Source: Aerococcus urinaeequi (lineage in GTDB: Bacteria > Bacillota > Bacilli > Lactobacillales > Aerococcaceae). From it: a DNA stretch of 64,000 bases. The translations under genes were made by a program, and so were the position numbers. Position 1 is the stretch's first letter, and the number at the start of each line of letters is the position of its first letter. Under the pieces are notes generated by a model, which saw nothing but the letters and a program-made list of their open reading frames with translations, made no database searches and had not been told where the DNA came from. Positions 36,364 to 45,756 of this stretch are shown here, piece after piece. The DNA is taken from the NCBI RefSeq assembly GCF_001543205.1, contig NZ_CP014162.1, forward strand, positions 744,001-808,000. The letters are read 5' to 3'.

Positions 36364-37191
36364 TTTCTTCCACCATTCATCATAAACGGTGATTGGTAAT
36401 TCACGTTTGTGTTGGGTTTTTAGGTACCAGTTTTCGATTTTTTCGGCTGCGTCTGTTGAGACGTCTTTGCCTTCTAAGTAAGCATCGATGTCTTGGTAGG
36501 TTACACCTAGGGCTACTTCGTCGGCTAAGCCTGGGCGGTCTTCTTCTAAGTCAGCTGTTGGTACCTTAACGTATAAATGTTCTGGGGCATCTAAATATTC
36601 AAGGATAGCACGTCCTTGACGTTTATTTAACCGCCAGATAGGCAGGATATCTGCTGCGCCATCACCGAACTTGGTGTAGAAGCCTGTCACCGATTCAGCA
36701 GCATGGTCTGTCCCTACCACGACACCTGCATTTTCACCTGCGATTGCATATTGTACCAACATCCGTTGGCGCGCTTTGATATTTCCTTTATTGAAGTCAG
36801 AAATGGTAAGTCCACCCTTTTCCAATTGTTCAACGGTAGCATCAACAGCTGGCTTGATGTTGACGCGTACAGTTTGGTCCGCAGCCATGAAATCTATAGC
36901 GTCCATAGCATCAGCTTCATCGGCTTGGTTGCCGTAAGGAAGACGGACTGCGATGAATTGGTATTTATCATCACCAGTTTCTTCGCGTATTTCAGTCATA
37001 GCCATTTGGCATAATTTACCAGCTAGGGTTGAATCTTGCCCACCAGAAATTCCCAATACTAAGGTTTTTAGAAATGGATACTTGTGAAAGTATGCCTTGA
37101 TGAAATCAATGGTACGTCTGATTTCTGCTTCTGGATTAATACTAGGTGCTACTTTTAAGGCATTTATAATTTCTTCTTGTAATGGACGCAT
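36361..37191 (-). CDS. nadE: NH3-dependent NAD synthetase
   Basis: Amidates nicotinic acid adenine dinucleotide to NAD using ATP and ammonia. Seen: the PP-loop SGGQDS at residues 49-54, [18 protein letters not shown] with the following LNKRQGR, and the C-terminal KREL-type end. The start was moved to ATG 37191 (MRPLQEE), because GGGGAGG is 5 nt upstream; the longer frame runs into pncB. The 276 aa matches the E. coli-type, glutaminase-free enzyme. It lies 34 bp after pncB, so the pair makes NAD from nicotinate. The TAG stop is supplied by the end of an intergenic repeat. Confidence 0.95.
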   Translation of the reverse strand: MRPLQEEIINALKVAPSINPEAEIRRTIDFIKAYFHKYPFLKTLVLGISGGQDSTLAGKLCQMAMTEIREETGDDKYQFIAVRLPYGNQADEADAMDAIDFMAADQTVRVNIKPAVDATVEQLEKGGLTISDFNKGNIKARQRMLVQYAIAGENAGVVVGTDHAAESVTGFYTKFGDGAADILPIWRLNKRQGRAILEYLDAPEHLYVKVPTADLEEDRPGLADEVALGVTYQDIDAYLEGKDVSTDAAEKIENWYLKTQHKRELPITVYDEWWKK

Positions 37192-37225
37192 GGTATCCTC
37201 CCCTTTTATTGCTTTATTCATCAAC

Positions 37226-38719
37226 TTAGTCTTCGTTGTCACCGTTTAAATCGAATTCTTTAAATTCTTCATTGATGCGTTCACGAATTTCAGCGATTGA
37301 ATTCATTTTTAAATCATATAATTCTTGTGATAAATCAACTGGGTATGGCTCTGGATTCAACATACGACGGTATTCTGACCATAAGGCATCCAAGTGCTCA
37401 CGTGAGAAATTACGAACTGTTTCTAGTGTTGGGATATCGTAAACTAACTCACCCTTATCAATGATGGTACTTAATAATGGACGCGCGTTGAAACGGCGAA
37501 CTGTCTTGTTAATGTAAGTATAAGTTGGATGGAACATGAAGATAGACTCAGCGTCATTAGGATCTTCATTCATGGTTGTAATATAGTCCCCTTCAGATTT
37601 ACCATCTTTCTTGCGGGTAATACGCCAAATTTGTTTCTCACCTGGTGTCGTAATTTTCTCTGGTGATGATGAAATTTTCATTGTAGGAACCATATCACCA
37701 TTTTCATCTTCGATAGCACATAATTTGTAAACAGCGCCCAACGCTGGCTGGTCAAAGGCAGTAATCAGCTGAGTACCAACGCCCCAAGCGTCAATTTTAG
37801 CGCCTTGCATCTTCAAGTTTAGAATGGTTTTCTCATCTAAATCGTTTGAGGCAGAAATGATCGCATCAGGATAGCCCGCTTCATCCAACATCTTGCGGAT
37901 ACTTGATGATAAGTAGGAAATATCGCCAGAGTCGATACGAACGCCCACAAAACGAGATTTATCTTCCATCTCATTGGCTACTTTGATCGCATTTGGTACT
38001 CCTGAACGAAGGGTATCATAAGTATCTACTAAGAATGTACATTTTTCATGGGCATTTGCATACGCTTTAAAAGCTTCATAATCACTTTGATAAGCTTGTA
38101 CCATAGCATGCGCATGGGTTCCTGAAATTGGAATACTGAATAATTTACCTGCGCGTACATTTGAGGTAGAGTCGAATCCACCAATATAAGCCGCGCGAGC
38201 TCCCCAAATAGCCGCATCCATTTCTTGGGCACGCCTTGAACCGAATTCAGCTAATGCGTCATCACCAGCAACATTCCGGATACGTGATGCTTTTGTCGCA
38301 ATTAAAGTTTGATAGTTGATAATATTTAATACTGCTGTTTCGATTAAAGTACAATCAGCTAATGACCCTTTAATTTGCATCAACGGTTCATTTGAAAAGG
38401 CAATTTCCCCTTCTTCCATTGAACGAATTGTGGCATCGAAATGGTAGTTTTTCAAGTAGTCTAAAAAATCTTCCGGATAATTTTGTGTTTCCCGTAAGTA
38501 TGCGATATCATCATCGGTAAATTGTAAATTTTGTACATATTGAATGACACGTTCTAGGCCTGCGAAAATGGCATAGCCACTTTCAAACGGATTTTTACGG
38601 AAGTATACTTCAAAAACCGCTTGTTGGTCAGCTTTCCCAGCATCCCAATAAGTCTTCATCATGTTGATTTCATATAAATCTGTATGAAGTGCCAGGCTAT
38701 CGTTGGTCGTTGTCTTCAT
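37226..38719 (-). CDS. pncB: nicotinate phosphoribosyltransferase
   Basis: First step of Preiss-Handler NAD salvage: nicotinate plus PRPP plus ATP to nicotinate mononucleotide. Seen: the N-terminal [49 protein letters not shown] with the catalytic-region His, and [12 protein letters not shown]. At 497 aa it is the long Firmicutes form. The RBS GGAGGG lies 9 nt before ATG. It is co-transcribed with nadE (34-bp gap). Together with salvage, this suggests that the cell can use exogenous niacin; de novo genes are not in this window. Confidence 0.94.
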   Translation of the reverse strand: MKTTTNDSLALHTDLYEINMMKTYWDAGKADQQAVFEVYFRKNPFESGYAIFAGLERVIQYVQNLQFTDDDIAYLRETQNYPEDFLDYLKNYHFDATIRSMEEGEIAFSNEPLMQIKGSLADCTLIETAVLNIINYQTLIATKASRIRNVAGDDALAEFGSRRAQEMDAAIWGARAAYIGGFDSTSNVRAGKLFSIPISGTHAHAMVQAYQSDYEAFKAYANAHEKCTFLVDTYDTLRSGVPNAIKVANEMEDKSRFVGVRIDSGDISYLSSSIRKMLDEAGYPDAIISASNDLDEKTILNLKMQGAKIDAWGVGTQLITAFDQPALGAVYKLCAIEDENGDMVPTMKISSSPEKITTPGEKQIWRITRKKDGKSEGDYITTMNEDPNDAESIFMFHPTYTYINKTVRRFNARPLLSTIIDKGELVYDIPTLETVRNFSREHLDALWSEYRRMLNPEPYPVDLSQELYDLKMNSIAEIRERINEEFKEFDLNGDNED

Positions 38720-38824
38720 TTTCTTATTCCCTCCAAGAATTGCAATTTGACTTCCTTATTATACCACTATTACTCAGCTAGTTGTCACCTCTAGACGCTT
38801 ATATCCTTGTTTAAGTAAGCAAAA

Positions 38825-38864
38825 AAGCGTTAGCTACCAGTACATGTGACTGTCGCTAACGCTT
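38825..38864 (-). terminator. terminator after the glycosylphosphotransferase gene
   Basis: AAGCGTTAGC pairs with GCTAACGCTT around a 20-nt loop and is followed on the minus strand by TTTTTTGC. It comes after repeat copy 4. Confidence 0.8.
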
Positions 38865-38920
38865 AATTGACTTTTCGTTTATAAAAATTGAATCAAGAGT
38901 TGACCAATATAGAAATCAGA

Positions 38921-39011
38921 GGTTTCACTCTTTAGTTGAGCTCGCCAGGGCAGACAGGTATCCGCTTCAGATTATGAGCGAGTTGTTGAGCTTAACGGTC
39001 TCACTCTCATC
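38921..39011 (-). repeat. intergenic structured repeat, copy 4 (short)
   Basis: On the minus strand the element starts TAGGATGAGAGTGAGACCGTTAAG and its GGATGA supplies the final Gly codon and TGA stop of the upstream gene. It then has AATCTGAAGCGGATACC and GAGCTCAACTAAAGAGTG. Most of the internal hairpin of other copies is missing. Confidence 0.68.
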
Positions 39012-40413
39012 CTATTACATCAATATTCATTTCTTCTGCTTCTTCTCTTGTTACTGTTGGTTTTTCGTCTTCGTCAATTCCTGATGAGGATACTTTGTCG
39101 AAGAGGATTTTAATGGTTTGTAATAAAATCTTGAAGTCTAAGAACATTGAATACTGTTTGATATAAATTAGGTCAAAGTTCAATTTAGAGTTAAAGTCTG
39201 TGGCATATTTACCGTAGACTTGTGCGTAACCCGTGATACCTGCTTGTACGTTATGACGTAAGTAGTAATGTGGGTTTTCTTCTTGGAATTGGTTAACGAA
39301 GAATGGTCGCTCTGGACGTGGTCCAATCATGGACATATCTCCGCGTAACACATTCAACAACTGTGGCAATTCATCGATACGCAAGGCACGAATATATTTA
39401 CCAACTGTTGTGACACGTGCGTCATTTTTCGTTGCAATCATTGGACCAGATTTTACTTCGGCATCCGTTGTCATAGAACGGAATTTCAAGATATCAAACT
39501 CTTCGCCACCTTTAGTAATACGCACTTGGCGGTAGAATACTGGACCTTTAGAAGTTAATTTAATAATAATTGCTGTAATTAACATAATTGGTGATGCTAA
39601 GATTAAACCAATTAATGCCATCATAATATCTAATCCCCGTTTGATCAACGCTTGGTCCGCTGGAATTGCGAAGTCTGAGGTTTCAATAATAGATTCATCT
39701 TCAAAATTCATAATATTTGGATTTACCATTACTAGGTTTTCAAATTTAGAATTTAAGAATAGTTTTTTATTGGCACGCATCAATAAGTCATAGATTTTTA
39801 GTTTTTCACTTTCATCAATTTGCGATGCAAGATATACAATATCATACTCATCTAAACGACTCTTCACATTGCGGTAGTAATCTTCTAACACCACGTGTGT
39901 CACGATATGACGAGTACTTTTTGAGTTTTTGAAATTATATATTGCTGGAAAAACAGCTTCTTCAGATCCAACAATCATTACACGTTTTGTAGATGCATAG
40001 CGTCGATAAATATCGAAAACTAAGGCTCTAAAAACATAAAGCATGATTACACTAATCGCAAAATCAATCAAGACGACTGAACGCGGAAAGGCTAGCCATC
40101 TACCAGCAAAACTTAAAACCATAGCAACAACTGCTAATATTCCTTGACTGATGATGGTAATGAAGAAGAGGTCGCCTTTGGTTTTATCATAAAGGATATA
40201 AACCCCAAATAAAATATTGATAAATACAAAGATAATTAATATCCAACCAATTGCCCCTTGGAAAGCTTCATAGTTTTTCAAAGGTACATATCGACCATAC
40301 CGCAAAAAGAATGAAACAAGATAAGAAAGGAACAAGATTAACGCTTCTGTCGCCGCGATAACCACGCGGTACCAGTTCGTCCATTCTCCGTTTTTTTGCA
40401 TTTTTTCACCCAT
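39007..40413 (-). CDS. polyprenyl glycosylphosphotransferase (sugar transferase)
   Basis: A membrane enzyme that loads the first sugar phosphate onto undecaprenyl phosphate to begin a polysaccharide or glycan. Seen: four or five N-terminal helices (to about residue 135), a nucleotide-binding-like middle (RVMIVGSEEA), and a C-terminal bacterial sugar transferase domain with KRGLDIMMALIGLILASP, KGPVFYRQVRITKGG, KFRSM, RIDELPQLLNVLRGDMSMIGPRPERP and GITGYAQVYG. At 468 aa it is CpsE/WbaP-like. It stands alone with no capsule operon adjacent. The start is uncertain: ATG 40413 or an ATG four codons later, neither with a strong RBS. Confidence 0.88.
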   Translation of the reverse strand: MGEKMQKNGEWTNWYRVVIAATEALILFLSYLVSFFLRYGRYVPLKNYEAFQGAIGWILIIFVFINILFGVYILYDKTKGDLFFITIISQGILAVVAMVLSFAGRWLAFPRSVVLIDFAISVIMLYVFRALVFDIYRRYASTKRVMIVGSEEAVFPAIYNFKNSKSTRHIVTHVVLEDYYRNVKSRLDEYDIVYLASQIDESEKLKIYDLLMRANKKLFLNSKFENLVMVNPNIMNFEDESIIETSDFAIPADQALIKRGLDIMMALIGLILASPIMLITAIIIKLTSKGPVFYRQVRITKGGEEFDILKFRSMTTDAEVKSGPMIATKNDARVTTVGKYIRALRIDELPQLLNVLRGDMSMIGPRPERPFFVNQFQEENPHYYLRHNVQAGITGYAQVYGKYATDFNSKLNFDLIYIKQYSMFLDFKILLQTIKILFDKVSSSGIDEDEKPTVTREEAEEMNIDVIG

Positions 40414-40529
40414 TTCATTATATATATACTATAAGTAAGCACCTATAATCCCTAATATTCTACCATAACCCAACTGCAATTTAATCCTATTCTAGTTAAA
40501 AATCCTTTAAATTATAGTAGAAAATAAAA

Positions 40530-40556
40530 AAAGCAGCTAGCTTTTACCCTAACTGC
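40530..40556 (-). terminator. terminator after the Ser-rich protein gene
   Basis: On the minus strand AGCAGTTAG...CTAGCTGCT is followed by TTTTTTTATTT, 15 bp past the stop. Confidence 0.75.
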
Positions 40557-40571
40557 TTGAAACCATTTTGA

Positions 40572-42107
40572 TTACTCTGGTGATCCGTATGGAATTGGAC
40601 TAGATTCAGTAGCTGAATCACTTGCAACAGATGACCGAGGTCGTTCTGTTGTATCTGATTCAACCGCTGATTGCTCTTGTGAGCTAGATGATGTCGCACT
40701 ATCCTCTATAACTGAACCATTGCTTGAGGAAGATGATGATTCATCCATCTGACTTGAGTCACTTGCAGTACCATCTTCAATATCTGAGTCATCACGTGAT
40801 GATTCAGATGCACTCGATGATGAAGAATCGCTTGATGTGGAAGTTGATGCACTATCACTTGAACTACTAGTTGATGCGCTACTTGAATCACTTGAGCTTG
40901 CAACACTAGAACTTGAACTAGATGCACTTGCTACATCACTCGATGATGAACTTGCTGAAGAAGAGATTTCTTCACTCGAACTGTCATCAGTTGACGAATC
41001 ACTAGAAGGAGTTGATTCAGCATCGCTTGATGAGATCGATGAGCTAGTATCTGAACTTGATGCAACAACCCTCGATGAGCTAGATACACTACCACGACTT
41101 GATGAATTGCCCCGGCTTGATGACTGTGAAGTACTTTGTTCAGATTGTTTGGATGCTAATACACCAGAAGTTACATTAGTATTCACACCAAATGATGGCT
41201 GGTCTGCAGTTTGACGCAGTGTTATGGTAGCTGATGCGCCATTTGAGGCCAAAATTTCTTCTCGTTTAGCTTCTAAATCAGCAATGCGACTTTTTGAGTC
41301 TTTAATGGCAGCTTGCCCTTCCTTACGAATTTGAGCTAATGCTTCATCTGATTTGTTGGTTGCTTCAGCTTCTTCTATCAAGCGGTTAAAGATATTTTGT
41401 GTCGCTTCCTCATCACTTGTAGCAATCATCTCTAATAATTTATCTTGTAGATAAGGATTTTCAATTTCATTGACCCGTTCAGTGATCTTTGTAAGTTTGT
41501 CCACCAAACTAATGTAAGTAAGCGCACTATCTTCTTCAATCGCTAGTAAATCACTTTTATATTCTTCAATTATATCAACTTGATATTCGGCTTCGTCAAT
41601 CAACGTTACGGCTGTGCTATAGAACCCATCATCTTCAAGGTTTAGTTGACTAGCATAGTTATCACGAAGTAAATCCAGTTTATCAACGGTTACCTCATCA
41701 TCTACAAGAACGTATTCTATAATCGTCGCCCCATTGATGACTAATTCGTTATTACCAAGTTTATCTTTATCAAATAAATCATTTAACTGACTTTGTAAAT
41801 CAAACCGTTGTTGTACAGAATTAATTCGGTCAACGATGATATCTTTATCAGCACTGTCTCTTAAACTATCTACTTCTTTAGTTAATTCAGTAATCTCGTC
41901 TTGTTGAATGTCTGCTTTTAGAAAGGTATAGGAGTTATCAAAATAAAGTGCATTTACTGCTGATGCCACTGCTTCTGTTTTTTCTTCTGCAGACGTGCGA
42001 TTCGTATTTATAAACGCACGAATGATGAAAAAGGCTGTCAGGCATATCACTACACCTGATAGAACATAGGCAATTTGTCGATTATCTTTAAAAAAACGCT
42101 TGCGCAC
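40572..42107 (-). CDS. membrane-anchored protein with Ser-rich tail, unknown function
   Basis: I do not recognise a family. The 511-aa protein has one N-terminal membrane helix (about residues 12-32) preceded by a basic segment, so the bulk is predicted outside. Residues 40-310 are charged and helical with coiled-coil character (many Glu/Asp/Lys, for example ITELTKEVDSLRDSADKD). From about 322 to the end the sequence is dominated by Ser with Asp, Ala, Thr and Glu, and it has no LPxTG or other sorting motif. Such tails can be wall-spanning spacers or glycosylation targets. It lies upstream of the glycosylphosphotransferase gene on the same strand, separated by a terminator. Confidence 0.8.
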   Translation of the reverse strand: MRKRFFKDNRQIAYVLSGVVICLTAFFIIRAFINTNRTSAEEKTEAVASAVNALYFDNSYTFLKADIQQDEITELTKEVDSLRDSADKDIIVDRINSVQQRFDLQSQLNDLFDKDKLGNNELVINGATIIEYVLVDDEVTVDKLDLLRDNYASQLNLEDDGFYSTAVTLIDEAEYQVDIIEEYKSDLLAIEEDSALTYISLVDKLTKITERVNEIENPYLQDKLLEMIATSDEEATQNIFNRLIEEAEATNKSDEALAQIRKEGQAAIKDSKSRIADLEAKREEILASNGASATITLRQTADQPSFGVNTNVTSGVLASKQSEQSTSQSSSRGNSSSRGSVSSSSRVVASSSDTSSSISSSDAESTPSSDSSTDDSSSEEISSSASSSSSDVASASSSSSSVASSSDSSSASTSSSSDSASTSTSSDSSSSSASESSRDDSDIEDGTASDSSQMDESSSSSSNGSVIEDSATSSSSQEQSAVESDTTERPRSSVASDSATESSPIPYGSPE

Positions 42108-42251
42108 TTTTTCTCCCTCCCTTTTCTCTATTTCTCAGTTTCTTAGCCTTAAGATTATCATGCAATTGCACAAAAAAAGCCAACTGTTGCACTTTATCAT
42201 ATAATTTTTATATTAGTCATACATGTGTAATCAATTTGTAACAGCGTAAAC

Positions 42252-42470
42252 ATAGGGTGTGAGCTTTGGCGCTCAGGCAGGTGGCTTCTAACGCATTTAA
42301 GCGAGTTAGTGCTAAAGCACCGACTCGCTCATAAACTGGAGGGAATATGCCGTAGCAATTTTACTTGCTGCAAATATTCCTGAAGTGGAGACCGGACTGC
42401 CAAAGCGAACCCGACTAAACAGGGTGTGAGAATCGAACCCGACTAAACAGGGTGTGAGAGTCTACGTAAA
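42252..42470 (+). repeat. intergenic structured repeat, copy 5
   Basis: In the plus orientation it starts AGGGTGTGAGCTTTGGCGCTCAGG, contains GAATATGCCGTAGCAA...TTGCTGC...ATATTCCTGAAGTGGA, and ends in two tandem 26-bp copies (42406-42431 and 42434-42459) of CGAACCCGACTAAACAGG plus GTGTGAGA. It occupies most of the 533-bp gap 42108-42640. The rest holds the promoter region of the Ser-rich gene and the transporter terminator. Confidence 0.7.
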
Positions 42471-42603
42471 TAAGTATATTAAGTTCAACAATTTCTCTAC
42501 ATTTTACCGTATATTATCTTTTGCCGATTAGAAGCTTTATATGTAACTTAATGATAACTGAGATTGCTATAAAGCTGAAATAATACCAATCAGAATTAAA
42601 AAA

Positions 42604-42628
42604 GCGTCGCAACTAATTGTTGCGACGC
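42604..42628 (-). terminator. terminator after the first arginine-type transporter
   Basis: A perfect 10-bp stem GCGTCGCAAC/GTTGCGACGC with a 5-nt loop is followed on the minus strand by TTTTTTA. It lies 13 bp past the stop. Confidence 0.88.
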
Positions 42629-42640
42629 CAGTTCGTATAA

Positions 42641-44164
42641 TTATTGCGCATATTTCTCATTCATCTTGCGTTCATACACATTTAACAATTTCGTTAGTGT
42701 AAAGGTTAGGATGAAGTAGATAGCCATTGAGATGATTAATGGGATGATACCGTTGAAGGTAATCGTTGATACATTACGTGTCTGGAAAGTCAATTCCGCT
42801 ACCCCGATTGTAGATACGATTGATGATTCCTTGATTAAGGATACAAATTCATTCCCAAGTGATGGCCAGATAGATCTTAATGATTGTGGAAAAATAACTT
42901 TCCGCATCGTCGTCCAGTATCCTAAACCAAGTGAACGCGCGGCTTCAGCCTGCCCTTTATCTACAGAACTGATACCTCCACGGATAATTTCTGCAATGTA
43001 AGCACCTGAGTTTAGAGATACTGCAACCAAACCTGATGTCATGGTTGACCACCCAAACATACCTGCAAAACCGAGGTAAACAAATAATACTTGAATCATT
43101 AGTGGTGTCCCACGAACTACTTCGATGTAAGCTTGAGCAATTAAATCAACTAATTTATTTTCCGATAAACGCATTAACGCTAGCGCTGCACCAATAATTA
43201 AACCAAAGAAAATAGCTGTCGCTGAAATGACTAAAGTAGTTTTCAAACCATTCACGAAATAAGGCGCATAAGCTGCCCAAGTTGATTGACGATTGTCTTC
43301 AATAATTTGGTAAGATTCCTCCAACCATTGGTCAATTAAACCTTGTTCCTGAGCATCTGAAATGGATTCGTTAACTGCTGCTTGTAAGGTAGGTTGGTCT
43401 TTTGGCATTGCTGCTGCCTTACCAGGATCTTGGATTGGTAAATTCGCTTCAATAACTGTTAAATTAGGATTTTCCGCCGCATACGCTCCGGCTACGTCCT
43501 CATCTAATAATACCCCGTCAACTAACCCCGAATCTAAAGCTGAAATGGAATCAGTTGTCGTACGCATTACTTGTACTTCTGAATTAGGGTAATATTCTCC
43601 AACTAATAACTGTTGTGTGGTCCCTTCTCCAATAGAGATTTTTCCACCATTTGAAAAGTAGCTATCATCTGTAATTTCACTCACTTTACTTTCTTGAATT
43701 ACAAATGATTGACCAGAAACTTGGTAGATCTCAGAGAAATCTACTGATTTAGCCCGTTCTTCGGTAGAAGTCATTCCCGCTAATACAATATCGATTTGTC
43801 CTGTATCCAGTGATGTTAATAGGTTTGAGAACTCCATATCTACAACTTGAAGGTCTACACCTAAGTCATCTGCGATTTTTTGTGCTAAGAAGATATCTAG
43901 TCCAACAACTTGATTTTTGCCATCTTTTAAAATAGAGAATTCAAACGGTGCATACGTTGAGTTAGTCCCAACCCGTAACACACCACGTTCTTGAATATCC
44001 TGGTATAAAGTATCTTCCCCTGGTGCTGTTGCTTCACTGGCATCGATGGTAGATGCCGCTGATTGACCCTCTTCAGTTGCCAAAACGGGACTTTGACTCA
44101 ACCCAACAATGGCTAGGACAAGTGTCATACAAACCAAGATAATTTGTTTCATATATTTCATCAT
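42641..44164 (-). CDS. amino-acid ABC transporter, fused substrate-binding and permease protein (probable arginine)
   Basis: A 507-aa fusion. It has a signal peptide (to about residue 30, ending VLA-T), a family 3 solute-binding domain (about 50-290, GVLRVGTNSTYAPFEF, DLQVVDMEFSNLL), and a HisM-type permease domain (about 305-500) with EAARSLGLGYWTTMRKVIFPQSLRSIWPSLGNEF, the site that contacts the ATPase. No ATP-binding gene is adjacent, so the ATPase must come from elsewhere. An upstream T-box with a CGC (Arg) specifier points to arginine. It is a close paralog of 47075-48619, most alike in the permease part. The start is one of three nearby ATGs after GAGGAGG. Confidence 0.87.
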   Translation of the reverse strand: MMKYMKQIILVCMTLVLAIVGLSQSPVLATEEGQSAASTIDASEATAPGEDTLYQDIQERGVLRVGTNSTYAPFEFSILKDGKNQVVGLDIFLAQKIADDLGVDLQVVDMEFSNLLTSLDTGQIDIVLAGMTSTEERAKSVDFSEIYQVSGQSFVIQESKVSEITDDSYFSNGGKISIGEGTTQQLLVGEYYPNSEVQVMRTTTDSISALDSGLVDGVLLDEDVAGAYAAENPNLTVIEANLPIQDPGKAAAMPKDQPTLQAAVNESISDAQEQGLIDQWLEESYQIIEDNRQSTWAAYAPYFVNGLKTTLVISATAIFFGLIIGAALALMRLSENKLVDLIAQAYIEVVRGTPLMIQVLFVYLGFAGMFGWSTMTSGLVAVSLNSGAYIAEIIRGGISSVDKGQAEAARSLGLGYWTTMRKVIFPQSLRSIWPSLGNEFVSLIKESSIVSTIGVAELTFQTRNVSTITFNGIIPLIISMAIYFILTFTLTKLLNVYERKMNEKYAQ

Positions 44165-44225
44165 TTTCCTCCTCTAAGATATTTTTCTTAATATATTTCC
44201 ATACAACTTTACTATTTTTGGCAAT

Positions 44226-44500
44226 AAAAAAATCCCCACCTCTATAACAGAGGCGGAGATCCACGGTACCACTCTAATTTTAGGGGTAGCTTTCACTGCC
44301 CCTTACTTGAAATGGTAACGTCATTAGCGAAATGACCTACTATCTATCGTTCAGTCACTTTTCTCAACAATGCGGTTCAATTATCTATTCTGTAAGGCCT
44401 CACACCAACACCTCTCGCTACACCAGTCGATAATTTACTCTTTGTTTCATTGAATTTTTATTAAAATAGTATGTGGTTATACCACGTCCACTACATTATA
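44226..44500 (-). promoter_or_regulatory. T-box riboswitch (Arg, CGC specifier) with promoter
   Basis: Promoter TTGACA (44519-44524) with an 18-bp spacer and TATAAT (44495-44500) precedes the leader. Stem I has AATTATC/GATAATT and the GAGTA element opposite TGAACCGCATT; the specifier reads as CGC followed by the conserved A. The T-box sequence AGAGTGGTACCGTGG lies at 44261-44275. The terminator CCGCCTCT...AGAGGTGGGG with T7 is at 44234-44256. Uncharged tRNA-Arg should stabilise the antiterminator and turn on the transporter. UGGU in the T-box predicts an A discriminator base. Specifier choice is inferred. Confidence 0.88.
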
Positions 44501-44568
44501 TTGACATGACCATGTATTTGTCAATCACTCTTAGAAGAAAATATCATCATAAAGTAACATAAAAAAGA

Positions 44569-44588
44569 ATCTGACATATATGCCAGAT
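44569..44588 (-). terminator. terminator after the FMN reductase gene
   Basis: The stem ATCTGGCA/TGTCAGAT on the minus strand is followed by TCTTTTTTA, 28 bp past the stop. Confidence 0.65.
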
Positions 44589-44615
44589 CCCCTTTCATTT
44601 ATCTATTTAAATAAA

Positions 44616-45164
44616 TTAGCCAACGAATTTAGCGGCGTATTCTGCAAATTGCGCACCAGCGTTTGCTAAGAATTGTTTAGAGTCTTCGTTAGTTACTTCA
44701 CCAGTCTCCATGTCAGAAGTTTCAGATGTGTTGATGTAAAGTTCTGGTTGAGCCATAGTGTGTAAGTCTAAGAATACTAATGACTGACGTAATGAGTGAT
44801 GAGCTAAAGTACCAGCAATACCAGAGATAGATTGAGAAGCTACTAAAGCAGGTTTACCAGCCCATACGTTTTGACCCCAAGGTCGAGAAGCTACGTCTAA
44901 AGCATTTTTCAATGCAGCTGGGATGTTACGGTTGTGTTCTGGTGTTACAAAGATGATTGCATCTTGAGCAGCAACTTGTGCACGGAATTCTTCATATTCT
45001 GCTGGAGAATTTGCGTCTAAGTCTTGGTTATATAAAGGTAAGTTTGCGATTTCTAGGAAGTTAACTTCTGAACCTTCAGGTAAACCTGCAACGATTGCTT
45101 TCGCTACACCTTCAGATAAAGAGTTTTGACGAATAGAACCTACTACTACACCATATTTTGTCAT
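44616..45164 (-). CDS. NADPH-dependent FMN reductase family protein
   Basis: A flavodoxin-like reductase of the NADPH-FMN reductase/azoreductase family, which reduces flavin, quinones or azo compounds. Seen: VGSIRQNSLSEGVAKAI (phosphate-binding loop, residues 8-24), PLYNQDLD, FVTPEHNRNIPAALKNALDVASRPWG, and SGIAGTLAHHSLRQSL. The start was moved to ATG 45164 (MTKYGVV), because AAAGGAG lies 8-9 nt upstream; the longer frame adds 34 unlikely residues. At 182 aa it is normal. It stands alone, and a perfect palindrome about 170 bp upstream may be an operator. Confidence 0.88.
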   Translation of the reverse strand: MTKYGVVVGSIRQNSLSEGVAKAIVAGLPEGSEVNFLEIANLPLYNQDLDANSPAEYEEFRAQVAAQDAIIFVTPEHNRNIPAALKNALDVASRPWGQNVWAGKPALVASQSISGIAGTLAHHSLRQSLVFLDLHTMAQPELYINTSETSDMETGEVTNEDSKQFLANAGAQFAEYAAKFVG

Positions 45165-45561
45165 ATTAAAAATCTCCTTTTCAAATGTTCTTAATTTTTT
45201 TATCTTACAAGATATATCATAACACCTCGAATTCGAAATATCAAAAGTTAGTGCTTCGTATAACAACTTTTTTTATTGTAAAATGAAGGATTGTCAACCT
45301 TTTACTACGAAGATGCCCACTATATCAAGGTTAACACTTACAAAATGTAAGTTATGAAAAAACAGACTAATCCCTCAATAAGTACATCCTTTGTATTTTA
45401 TAACCTTTATCTTAATTAATTATTCACTCATTTTGCGCAAAAATACACTAGATTGATCCTCAAAAAATGGTCAGATTGTGATCACGAATCCCACAGCAAA
45501 ACCCTGTTCAATCTACCCTTTCTCAGAATTCTAATTTTTTATCTACATAAAGGAAAAAGAA
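45165..45561. other. intergenic region upstream of the FMN reductase gene
   Basis: An AT-rich gap of about 400 bp. It presumably holds the FMN reductase promoter. It contains the perfect palindrome ACTTACAAAATGTAAGT at 45336-45352 (7-bp arms, 3-bp spacer), a shape typical of HxlR/MarR-type operators. I see no credible ORF. Confidence 0.4.
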
Positions 45562-45578
45562 CTGCACCAAAAGTGCAG
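45562..45578 (-). terminator. terminator after argG
   Basis: CTGCACTTTTGGTGCAG (as read on the minus strand) is followed by TTCTTTTTCC. It ends the transporter-argG operon after repeat copy 6. Confidence 0.7.
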
Positions 45579-45627
45579 CCCCTTAACTCGGAAGAATATA
45601 TAAATTTTAAGCTGCGAATTTTGTCGC

Positions 45628-45756
45628 ACTTAGTTGATATCTGGCTCGCCAAGTCAGACTTGGCCGACATTTCACAAAATGCTCCAATTACTTCCAGTAA
45701 TTGTTCGGCTTTTGATCCAACGCGGTGCAAGTCTTAACGGCTTGTCTCGCACTTAG
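45628..45756 (-). repeat. intergenic structured repeat, copy 6
   Basis: Starts CTAAGTGCGAGACAAGCCGTTAAG directly after the argG TAA. It contains AATTACTGGAAGTAATT, GTCGGCCAAGTCTGACTTGG and ATATCAACTAAGTGCGAC. It forms a subfamily with copy 7 (60001-60117): both share AGTCAGA and the AATTACTG/TAGGTAATT-type hairpin. Confidence 0.68.

Noticed and set aside
40837-41214. 125-codon plus-strand ORF rich in Leu, Glu and Asp
   Set aside because: It is the antisense shadow of the Ser-rich tail; the repetitive TCA/TCG codons read as Leu/Glu/Asp on the other strand, and no RBS is present.
45453-45737. 94-codon plus-strand ORF downstream of argG
   Set aside because: It overlaps the argG terminator and intergenic repeat copy 6, and has no RBS or protein-like features.
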